A DNA stretch of 64,000 nt from Chitinophaga niabensis (GTDB taxonomy: Bacteria; Bacteroidota; Bacteroidia; Chitinophagales; Chitinophagaceae): the NCBI RefSeq assembly GCF_039545795.1, contig NZ_CP154260.1, positions 5,089,001-5,153,000 on the forward strand, read 5' to 3'. Position numbers and translations under genes: made by a program. Of the stretch, positions 37,333 to 43,847 are shown piece after piece; position 1 is the stretch's first letter; each line of letters opens with the position of its first letter. The notes under the pieces were generated by a model. The model was not told the origin of the DNA, ran no database searches, and saw nothing but the letters and a program-made list of their open reading frames with translations.

Positions 37333-39081
37333 TTAAGCGCCAAGCCCCTGGAGGAAACTATTCAGGTCTTCTTCCTTATCCAGGCCTAGCTTCTGCTTGA
37401 TACGGTAGCGGCTCATTCTTACGCTTTTGGCTTCAATATTCATCAGATGGGCAATCTGGCGGGTATCCATTTTGAGGTATAGGTAGGCGCAAAGCTTGAG
37501 GTCAAGCAGGGTGAGTTTTCGTTGTGCCTTTTCATTGATCAGGTAGAAAAAGTCCGGGTGCACTTGTTGGATCTGCAATTTTGCATGTTCAAAATTGCTG
37601 TCGAGTATCATTTCTTCTTTAAGGATCTTTTGCATATTCACCTTATCTCCTTCCGCGAGTTTATCCTTTATATTCAATAAGGTCTGATTCTTATGTTCCA
37701 GCTGCAACACATTCGCCATCACCTCTTTCTTCAATTGCTGCTGCTGTGTTTCCAGGAGTTGCTGTTCTGCCTTCAGCCTGGCCTGCTCTTCTTTCTCCAG
37801 TTTTACTTTTAGTTGCAGCTGCCTTTCCCGCTGCAGCGCATAACGCATTCTGAAACGGTTGGCACGGTACATAATTATCAAACCTAATACCGCAACCAGT
37901 GCAATGGCCCCATATAAATAGCTCTGCAACCTGCGGTTCCGCTCCTGTTCTTTCAGTATCTGTACCTCGTTATTCTTCTTTTCCGTTTCATACTGAATTT
38001 CCAGCTTTTGGGCATTCAGTGCCTGCTTCTGGTTGAAGTTCTTGTTATTGTATTCCGTTACTTCCTTCTGAAATTCCAGGGCCTTTTTCTGATCTCCCTG
38101 CTGTTCGTAAAATATGGACAGCGCCTGTACCACATTAATGAGTGTATAATAATAAGGAGGTTGCTGGGATTTAATTACACTATAAGCCTCCAGCAGATAA
38201 CTTTCCGTCTGCGCTTTATTTCCTGCCTTGCCCGCATATTCACTTAAGATACCTAAACTGCTCGCCACTACTTCTTCTGTATTCGGTAAATCTTTTAAGA
38301 CGGCCCGGGCCGTGCTGGCGTAATGAATACCTTCCGTTGTTGTTTCCGGAAAATACCTGAGGTAACAATTGGCCAGGTTAATACAGGCAATGGCATAAGT
38401 AAACTTAGCCACCTGCCCGGGGTATTGCTGATACAGCGCTTCCACCCTGTTCAGATAGAACAGGGTACTATCCAGTTGCGACCGGCTTTTGGTACTATTA
38501 TAATTATACTCATGTGCTACGGACAATGCCATATAGCAATTGCTCATGAGATTATAATCTTTTGTACGCAGCGCATTTTCTGTGGCTTTCCGGGCATAGG
38601 TATTCACCCGGGCTTCATTGTTCCAGTCGGAATAAACCACATACAACCGGTAATAGATCTTGGCAGCGATGTAAGGATCATCTACCTGCTCCAACTCCTT
38701 CAGCCCCTTATTGCAGAATCTCACTACATCCTCCCCGTTGTCCAGCATCTTGTACAATAACACCTGGGAATAATATCCATAAGCCATGGCACCAGGATTT
38801 TTGGCCAATTGTGCTAAGAGCAGGGCAGAATCACTGACCTGTTTCAGGTTCGTCAGCTGTTGGCTATTGATCTTAATGTCTGTAAGGAGGGTGTAAGCCT
38901 TTGTGGCATCCGTATAGTTACCATGTTGCAATGCAAGGGCAGCACTTTGTCTTGCCCTGGCTTCCGCTTCCTTATAATTCTTATTGATCCGGAATACTTC
39001 TGCCTGCTGGTACAATTCCGCTGTTTGCGCGATACTGCCAAAGGGCATCAGCATAACTATTATATATAGGCAGTATTTCAT
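37333..39081 (-). CDS. TPR sensor-regulator with C-terminal LuxR-type HTH
   Basis: A 582-residue transmembrane regulator. A signal peptide (ending GSIAQ) leads into TPR helices (about 20-355) in the periplasm, then a coiled segment, one membrane helix (about 390-405, GAIALVAVLGLIIMY), a long cytoplasmic coiled coil rich in Q/E/K, and a LuxR-like helix-turn-helix (about 505-570, DTRQIAHLMNIEAKSVRMSR). There is no kinase or receiver domain. It is the topology of the propeller regulator at 6525 with a different sensor, and the DNA-binding tails are alike. The SusC operon follows 259 bp downstream on the same strand and is its likely target. Confidence 0.87.
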   Translation of the reverse strand: MKYCLYIIVMLMPFGSIAQTAELYQQAEVFRINKNYKEAEARARQSAALALQHGNYTDATKAYTLLTDIKINSQQLTNLKQVSDSALLLAQLAKNPGAMAYGYYSQVLLYKMLDNGEDVVRFCNKGLKELEQVDDPYIAAKIYYRLYVVYSDWNNEARVNTYARKATENALRTKDYNLMSNCYMALSVAHEYNYNSTKSRSQLDSTLFYLNRVEALYQQYPGQVAKFTYAIACINLANCYLRYFPETTTEGIHYASTARAVLKDLPNTEEVVASSLGILSEYAGKAGNKAQTESYLLEAYSVIKSQQPPYYYTLINVVQALSIFYEQQGDQKKALEFQKEVTEYNNKNFNQKQALNAQKLEIQYETEKKNNEVQILKEQERNRRLQSYLYGAIALVAVLGLIIMYRANRFRMRYALQRERQLQLKVKLEKEEQARLKAEQQLLETQQQQLKKEVMANVLQLEHKNQTLLNIKDKLAEGDKVNMQKILKEEMILDSNFEHAKLQIQQVHPDFFYLINEKAQRKLTLLDLKLCAYLYLKMDTRQIAHLMNIEAKSVRMSRYRIKQKLGLDKEEDLNSFLQGLGA

Positions 39082-39086
39082 GCCGT

Positions 39087-39094
39087 CAAAATTA
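39087..39094 (-). promoter_or_regulatory. TAnnTTTG -7 element before the TPR regulator
   Basis: On the minus strand TAATTTTG ends five bases before the ATG at 39081, matching the Bacteroidota -7 consensus; the -33 part is not clear. As with the VOC gene, it implies a nearly leaderless mRNA. Confidence 0.4.
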
Positions 39095-39163
39095 CAATAA
39101 ATCGCTAAGATTCAGATACGGGCGTTTATACATTTTATTGATAATCAATGCTTATAGCTGAGT

Positions 39164-39212
39164 TGTAGACGTATTGTAGATGCCCTTTTTCCAAGAGGTA
39201 GATGACCTGTAG
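39164..39212 (+). promoter_or_regulatory. Four TGTAG-type repeats on an 11-bp grid upstream of the unknown operon
   Basis: TGTAG at 39164 and 39175, GGTAG at 39197 and TGTAG at 39208 are spaced 11, 22 and 11 bp, so all lie on one 11-bp grid with one slot empty. They point towards the plus-strand operon. They match the repeats at 9442-9509 in core, orientation and pair spacing, and are probably sites for a LuxR-tailed regulator. Confidence 0.55.
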
Positions 39213-39222
39213 GATACCGGGA

Positions 39223-39255
39223 TTTGGAAACAGGCCGGGGTTTGATGGAGATTTG
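39223..39255 (+). promoter_or_regulatory. Candidate promoter of the five-gene unknown operon
   Basis: TTTG at 39223-39226 and GAGATTTG at 39248-39255 resemble the -33 TTTG and -7 TAnnTTTG elements, with 21 bases between them. The -7 begins 40 bp after the start of the last TGTAG repeat, the same distance as at 9505-9545. It would place transcription start close to the ATG at 39263. Confidence 0.35.
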
Positions 39256-39262
39256 TAACACT

Positions 39263-39742
39263 ATGACCCGGTACAATTATTTCATACAAGAAGGAAGCAA
39301 ATTCCACCTGAAGAGCAAATTCTCTACAGCTTTGCTCCGTTCGCTCATCTGCCTGGGGATAGCCGCAGGTTTATACTTTCTCCTTCCGCCAGAGAAAAAG
39401 ATCGGTGCTATCGGAGCCGGGTTCTTTATCCTATTTGGCCTGATCAACCTGCTGCGATCCACCAAAAAGCTCACGATCGACACGGCGGCCCAAACCATTG
39501 TGCACAAAAATAATGTTTTGAGCCCCGAGGTCACCTACCGCTTTGATGAGTTCGTGCAGTTCTATGTGCTCACCAGCAGCTACCTCTTTAAAGCCATTAC
39601 GATGGACAGCACCGCCTTCCTCATCTTCGACCAGAATGGAAGGGAAAAAAGAGTGCCGGTGGTTGTGGGACTTTTCAGTGCCCGTCCGGCACAAAATGCC
39701 GTAAATGAGCTCAGTGAGATTATGGGAATTGAATTAGCCTGA
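39263..39742 (+). CDS. Small membrane protein with two helices and a beta domain, unknown
   Basis: A 159-residue protein I do not recognise. I prefer ATG 39263 (MTRYNYFIQ) to ATG 39245 because of the promoter-like element just before it and because MTRY... parallels the next gene product, MNKY.... A short N-terminus is followed by a membrane hairpin (about 25-68, LICLGIAAGLYFLL and IGAGFFILFGLIN) and a cytoplasmic beta-rich domain (about 72-159) with KKLTIDTAAQTIVHKNN and YRFDEFVQF, reminiscent of bacterial PH-like domains. It is the first gene of a tight five-gene operon; the next ATG directly follows its stop. Function unknown. Confidence 0.75.
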   Translation: MTRYNYFIQEGSKFHLKSKFSTALLRSLICLGIAAGLYFLLPPEKKIGAIGAGFFILFGLINLLRSTKKLTIDTAAQTIVHKNNVLSPEVTYRFDEFVQFYVLTSSYLFKAITMDSTAFLIFDQNGREKRVPVVVGLFSARPAQNAVNELSEIMGIELA

Positions 39743-40225
39743 ATGAACAAGTACCAGTTAAAAATAACGCCTTACGAATTAAGCATCCGGCCCTATTTCG
39801 CCTACATGCCTAAGATCAGGCTGTTTGTGATCCTGTTCGTGCTGGTATTTAGTTCGCTGATATTTTTCCATAACCTGTTGGATGCGGATATCGTAAGGAT
39901 AGTTATTGCTACGGGCGTAATCCTGCTATTCTACATCATTTATGATTACCTCTTCCATGTGAACGTGCGGTTCCTGTTCGACAAAAGCACCCGTTCCATA
40001 TACAGGGTCAACCTTTTCAAAAAGAGATTAATGGCTTTCGATGAAATGACCATTCTTACTAATTCAGAATACGGCGACATCACCTATATAATGGGCCGGA
40101 AGAAGAATCAGTTCGTAAAGAACTATACGATCAGCGCTGCATTTGGCACCAGTAAAAAACATCAGGCCCGGGAAAAGGAGTACATCGAACAAATACTAAA
40201 CCCTATTCTGGAATTCGTAAAATAA
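39743..40225 (+). CDS. Small membrane protein, same layout as its upstream neighbour, unknown
   Basis: A 160-residue protein of unknown function starting immediately after the previous stop codon. Two membrane helices (about 25-45, LFVILFVLVFSSLIFF, and 50-70, IVIATGVILLFYIIYDYLF) precede a beta-rich domain with VRFLFDKSTRSIYRVNLFKK and MAFDEMTIL. The layout and the pattern 'D...R.IYR.N.F...FDE' parallel the upstream gene product, so the two are probably distant paralogues formed by duplication. The domain recalls bacterial PH-like folds, which is a guess from pattern only. Confidence 0.75.
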   Translation: MNKYQLKITPYELSIRPYFAYMPKIRLFVILFVLVFSSLIFFHNLLDADIVRIVIATGVILLFYIIYDYLFHVNVRFLFDKSTRSIYRVNLFKKRLMAFDEMTILTNSEYGDITYIMGRKKNQFVKNYTISAAFGTSKKHQAREKEYIEQILNPILEFVK

Positions 40226-40231
40226 TAACTT

Positions 40232-40738
40232 ATGAGAAAAATTTTGATCCTGCTACTTCTTCTGACTGCCTGCAAACTCCCTGCATCGCCAGAAAAGTAC
40301 TTTGATGCGGCAGCACTCAATGCTAATTCGGTTTCCCACTTCGGCAGCGACTATTTTATTACGGCACTTGGGTATAGCAAAAGGGGCAGCAGCCAATTTA
40401 ATTATGAAGAACAGATAAAATATGCGATCCTGCGGGTAGAGGGTAATCTGGAAAATGTGAACAAGCTTCTGCCCACTAAAGATACCAAAGCCATGCTGGA
40501 TGCTTCTAAAGATCTCTTCCAGTTCACGCTGGATAGCTATCGTAATGATCATTTACCTATCGCCAAAATGATAGATCGAAAAGCACCGGAAGAAGAGGTC
40601 GCCAAAGCCATGGAAGCTCTCGATAAGAAATCATACGAGACATTCCTTGTGAAGTATGATAAGCTCTACAATATCGGAACCCAATATGCCAGGGATCATG
40701 ATATCAAATTAGTGGAAACGCCAAAATTCAACCGGTAA
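40232..40738 (+). CDS. Hypothetical lipoprotein
   Basis: A 168-residue probable lipoprotein (lipobox LLLTAC, Cys14), third gene of the operon, 6 bp after its neighbour. The mature part is charged and mostly helical, with YFDAAALNANSVSHFGSDYF near the start and a helical tail (EEEVAKAMEALDKKSYETFL). No catalytic motif stands out. It is likely anchored in the periplasm, so the operon has both cytoplasmic-facing and periplasmic parts. I do not recognise the family. Confidence 0.72.
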   Translation: MRKILILLLLLTACKLPASPEKYFDAAALNANSVSHFGSDYFITALGYSKRGSSQFNYEEQIKYAILRVEGNLENVNKLLPTKDTKAMLDASKDLFQFTLDSYRNDHLPIAKMIDRKAPEEEVAKAMEALDKKSYETFLVKYDKLYNIGTQYARDHDIKLVETPKFNR

Positions 40739-40739
40739 C

Positions 40740-41711
40740 ATGACGCGCACCTGGGGTATATTCTGGAGTCTTTACATGCTTTTCTTTGCGGTTCCCTTTC
40801 CGATGCTCCTGTATTATAACATCAAAAGTGAATCCACCGATATTGATTACTCAAGTCCCTGGATGGCACTTGGTATCCTGTTGGCATCATTAATACTATG
40901 GGGAATGCTGTTGTGGGGATATTTTCACAAATGGATATTGTCCAATTTCATTGCGAAGCGAAATTTTGAGCGGTTAAAAGAAAATGGTATTCCCCGCACT
41001 GCTGTGATCTTATCTGCGGAGAGCGATCCTAAAGATCCGGATACCTTTGAACTCACATTATCTTTTAAGAACCTGGTGAATACCGAGATCACTCAAAAAA
41101 CAAGTATAAATGATGGAAAACCCGAGGAACACCGCTTTGAGGTTGGTAAGAAAATAGATATCCTGATCGATAAGGATATGGCTTCCTATCCCTATTTCAT
41201 GTTTGCTACTTCCGAAGCGGGGATCAGGAAAATGATAATGACGTGGACCGTGCTTGGCTGGCTGGCGCTCACAGCTCTCATCATCGGCTATTATGTATTT
41301 TCATATGAATTGGAAAGTAACGGGATGGGGTGGCGCTTTATCGGCTTCTATCATCCATTGTTTGTTTGCCCTATTGTAATGCTGGGTTACAGGTTGTTCG
41401 GTAAGTTCATTTCTGTTTTCTCGGGTAATGTGGATGAATCAATGATCATTAAGTTCAAAGGTATTCGCACAAGTGCCAAATTGCTAAGTGCCAGTCAAAC
41501 CGGAACATATATCAATGAACAGCCAATGGTGCGTTTTGAATTGGAATTTATGGATGAACATTACAAGAAGCATAAAGCCAGTATAAAGAAACTGGTTGAC
41601 CTTCTTGATCTGAATGTTACGCGGCAGGAGGCAATAGAGATCTTCTACCTTAAGGAAAATCCTCAGCAGATTGCATTTGCCCGCGATCTGGATGAAATAA
41701 GTTATGCATGA
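40740..41711 (+). CDS. Membrane protein with duplicated helix-pair/beta-domain halves, unknown
   Basis: A 323-residue membrane protein with four helices and two soluble beta domains in alternating order: helices about 8-25 and 42-62, domain 1 about 83-150, helices about 162-185 and 203-220, domain 2 about 240-318. Both domains open with the same pattern (GIPRTAVILSAE; GIRTSAKLLSAS), continue with an E-rich strand (FELTLSFKN; VRFELEFMD) and end in a strand followed by a proline turn, so the protein is an internal duplication. The beta units resemble DUF3592-like modules. It starts one base after the previous stop, and its stop overlaps the next start (ATGA). Function unknown. Confidence 0.74.
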   Translation: MTRTWGIFWSLYMLFFAVPFPMLLYYNIKSESTDIDYSSPWMALGILLASLILWGMLLWGYFHKWILSNFIAKRNFERLKENGIPRTAVILSAESDPKDPDTFELTLSFKNLVNTEITQKTSINDGKPEEHRFEVGKKIDILIDKDMASYPYFMFATSEAGIRKMIMTWTVLGWLALTALIIGYYVFSYELESNGMGWRFIGFYHPLFVCPIVMLGYRLFGKFISVFSGNVDESMIIKFKGIRTSAKLLSASQTGTYINEQPMVRFELEFMDEHYKKHKASIKKLVDLLDLNVTRQEAIEIFYLKENPQQIAFARDLDEISYA

Positions 41712-42487
41712 TGAAACGATTTCTTTTCGCTTGTTGTTTGTTGTTGTCCTGTAAGCAGGTGGTAAAAACTGTTGAGGAAACATTTCATCCTGTTGCGGAG
41801 CCGGTTAAAAAGCCGGTTGATACCCCTTCGTCCTCTTCGACCTCCTGGTCCAGTGATACAAGTTTTTCCATTACTATTAAAACAGAAGCGATCACACAGC
41901 ATATAGAGAAAAGGAAAGATTCCAGTTTTTCTGTTACGATAGAAACAGATGCTGTTCTTCCTTCAACAATTCAACGGCGTATAGATTCTACTTTATCCGT
42001 CACTACTAAACCACGTTCTTCCTCCTCTTTGGGAGAATCCCATTTGCTTAAAGCAGAAAAGGCACTAAGAAGCCTGCCACAATATGCGGGTAAAGAGATC
42101 TTCATTTACTCCTCTGTTCATTTTTACGGTGATGGCAGTATCCGCACCATGCTGCAACACCCGGAGAACCCTGAATACATTGATAACTATGTCTATCAAA
42201 ACGGAGTTTGGTCTGCTCCCAGACCCGAACAGGTATCCATAAAAGACCGTATTGCCAGCAGGCTGGTTTCACTTGACAAGATCCATTTCTCCACTGCAGC
42301 CAAAGTTGCTTCGACCTATAATGAGAAAGCTGCCGGGATCGAAGGCGCGAAGCCATTGACGAGTGTTTACATCTCCATCTGGGATAACCGGGTACGCTGG
42401 TATCCGGGGACCATCAATGGCAGCAGGGAAAAATGGTCTATAGAATTTGATGTAGATGGCGGGCTGAGGAGGTTTGAGCGGGAGTGA
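41708..42487 (+). CDS. Hypothetical lipoprotein with 22-residue repeats
   Basis: A 259-residue probable lipoprotein (lipobox LLLSC, Cys15), last gene of the operon, overlapping the previous gene by 4 bp. Its Ser/Thr/Pro-rich stalk contains three tandem units of 21-22 residues beginning at Asp50 (DTSFSITIKTEA), Asp71 (DSSFSVTIETDA) and Asp93 (DSTLSVTTK). A globular domain follows (about 112-259) with IYSSVHFYGDGSIRTML, SVYISIWDNRVRWYPG and EFDVDGGLRRFE. It probably reaches into the periplasm from a lipid anchor. I do not recognise the family. Confidence 0.74.
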   Translation: MMKRFLFACCLLLSCKQVVKTVEETFHPVAEPVKKPVDTPSSSSTSWSSDTSFSITIKTEAITQHIEKRKDSSFSVTIETDAVLPSTIQRRIDSTLSVTTKPRSSSSLGESHLLKAEKALRSLPQYAGKEIFIYSSVHFYGDGSIRTMLQHPENPEYIDNYVYQNGVWSAPRPEQVSIKDRIASRLVSLDKIHFSTAAKVASTYNEKAAGIEGAKPLTSVYISIWDNRVRWYPGTINGSREKWSIEFDVDGGLRRFERE

Positions 42488-42498
42488 TCAAATAAATT

Positions 42499-43278
42499 TC
42501 ACACCTGCGAATAGGATGTCGGCACCAAAAAAGTATTCCTGATAATAGAAATAGTATTTGCATACTGAGGGTCCGACACTAATTTTTTCCACGCAGGGTC
42601 AGCTACGAAAACAGACCATCCTTTGTTGCGTTCTTCCATGCTGGGGCATGTGATCATATAAGTGAGCCGGGGTTGCTTGTCGCCAGCGATCACTTCACCA
42701 AAGAATACGGGATTCAATTTCGCCCTGGTAAAAATGGGATACTCTCCATCATTAAACATTTTAATTTTTCTTCTTACAGCATCTTCACTATAGCCCTCAT
42801 AGGTCCTTAATTCAAATACGCGGGATCCAGCAGACGGGACAACTATTGCAGGCCAGCCGTCAAAAGCAATCATCAAAGAAGAAGCAAAGCGGTTATATAC
42901 CGGCTTATCGGCTGGAATGCTGTTGTATGCGGCGCTATTTTTAATATAATCTGCATCCGCCTTTACTTTGGCGTTTATCAAAATATAGTTGTCAAGAGAA
43001 GAATAAGGTACCAGTAAATAAATTTTAGCTGGTTCCGATGGACTCCATTCCTTGAAGACACCAACTGTTTTTACACCATATTTATTCAACGCAGGAATAA
43101 GTGCTGTCTTAAAATAATTCTCCAATTGCATATGGTCCGAACCAAAGCGCATTTCATATTCACGCCATTCGTATATTTCTTTTTGTGGGGGCTGCTTATC
43201 TCCAGCCATTGCAGGACTGAGGGTTATCATACCTGCAGTGACAGTAAGTGAAGATTGAAGGAATTTTCTGCGTTGCAT
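42499..43278 (-). CDS. NIPSNAP-family protein (exported)
   Basis: A 259-residue protein with a Tat-like signal (RRKFLQSSLTVTAG) and two NIPSNAP-type ferredoxin-like modules: the first opens with IYEWREYEM (about 38-135), the second with VFELRTYEGY (about 152-259). Such exported NIPSNAP proteins are common in Bacteroidota, and their biochemical role is not known. It lies on the minus strand, convergent with the unknown operon (11 bp between stops) and divergent from the microprotein gene at 43425. Confidence 0.85.
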   Translation of the reverse strand: MQRRKFLQSSLTVTAGMITLSPAMAGDKQPPQKEIYEWREYEMRFGSDHMQLENYFKTALIPALNKYGVKTVGVFKEWSPSEPAKIYLLVPYSSLDNYILINAKVKADADYIKNSAAYNSIPADKPVYNRFASSLMIAFDGWPAIVVPSAGSRVFELRTYEGYSEDAVRRKIKMFNDGEYPIFTRAKLNPVFFGEVIAGDKQPRLTYMITCPSMEERNKGWSVFVADPAWKKLVSDPQYANTISIIRNTFLVPTSYSQV

Positions 43279-43343
43279 ATAGATGTGTTTAACTAATAAC
43301 CAAGTTAAACAATTTAAAATAAAACATTAATTTACATGCGAAC

Positions 43344-43382
43344 CTGGCCCACTTTTTTCAATCTGGTCTCATTTTATTCAAT
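43344..43382. repeat. Imperfect tandem 19/20-bp repeat in a divergent promoter region
   Basis: CTGGCCCACTTTTTTCAAT (43344-43362) is followed directly by CTGGTCTCATTTTATTCAAT (43363-43382), alike at both ends. It lies between the divergent NIPSNAP and microprotein genes and could be a double operator. Confidence 0.35.
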
Positions 43383-43424
43383 TATATCTAATTCATACCA
43401 ATTTATAACGTAAAAGATATCCTT

Positions 43425-43610
43425 ATGAAAAATATTATTTTGTCCGGGGCTTTAATAGGATTGATTTTAGTTATCACAGGCATGTTCGCCAAGGTTAATC
43501 ATTGGAATAATGCAAGCACTTTACTGAACTTCGGAATTTTGGGCTTTGTATTACTCCTGGTTTGCGGTGCAATATTGATCGTACAATTCATTATGGGTAC
43601 AAAGCGATAA
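43425..43610 (+). CDS. 61-residue GldL-like membrane microprotein
   Basis: A 61-residue membrane protein with two helices (about 4-22, ILSGALIGLILVITGMFAKV, and 34-57, FGILGFVLLLVCGAILIVQF). The segment ITGMFAKVNHW resembles the N-terminal helix of GldL, the T9SS/gliding motor subunit, where a similar 'G..F...HW' pattern occurs. It lacks all of the rest of GldL and is not next to other gld genes. A terminator follows at 43634, so it is a single-gene unit. It may be a free-standing member of a wider GldL-like helix-hairpin family. Function unknown. Confidence 0.72.
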   Translation: MKNIILSGALIGLILVITGMFAKVNHWNNASTLLNFGILGFVLLLVCGAILIVQFIMGTKR

Positions 43611-43633
43611 AGTATATTTTTATCATAAATAGC

Positions 43634-43668
43634 CTTCCGGGTGCTACATACTGCCCGGAAGCCTTTTT
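43634..43668 (+). terminator. Terminator after the microprotein gene
   Basis: CTTCCGGG (43634-43641) pairs with CCCGGAAG (43654-43661) around a 12-base loop, followed by CC and five T residues. It is 24 bp after the stop codon. Confidence 0.85.
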
Positions 43669-43728
43669 ACATTTATAGAGATATTTTGTTCATTGCGGCT
43701 AGGGGAGCCATTTCGAATCCGGTAAAAA

Positions 43729-43782
43729 CGTTACGATCTGAATAGTAACGCGTTATATAGTGGTTTTTAGGGTAAAATACCC
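43729..43782. promoter_or_regulatory. Two dyads upstream of the metallophosphoesterase
   Basis: CGTTAC (43729-43734) and GTAACG (43745-43750) form a dyad with a 10-base spacer; GGGTA-aaa-TACCC (43770-43782) is a second perfect dyad. Both lie 66-120 bp before the ATG at 43848 in a 237-bp gap that otherwise holds only the upstream terminator. Confidence 0.4.
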
Positions 43783-43847
43783 CAAAATCGTTCGATCATA
43801 AAATATTCCCGCCTGCTGTTCGTCATCTATATAAACGTATTCGTTAT

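Noticed and set aside
39224..39262. Upstream starts TTG 39224 and ATG 39245 of the first unknown-operon gene
   Set aside because: They overlap the promoter-like elements; ATG 39263 aligns better with the paralogous next gene. ATG 39245 remains possible.
43705..43725. tRNA-like T-arm (TTCGAATCC) that could mark a tRNA remnant or attachment site
   Set aside because: The flanking bases do not form the T-stem and no acceptor stem, anticodon arm or integrase is near.
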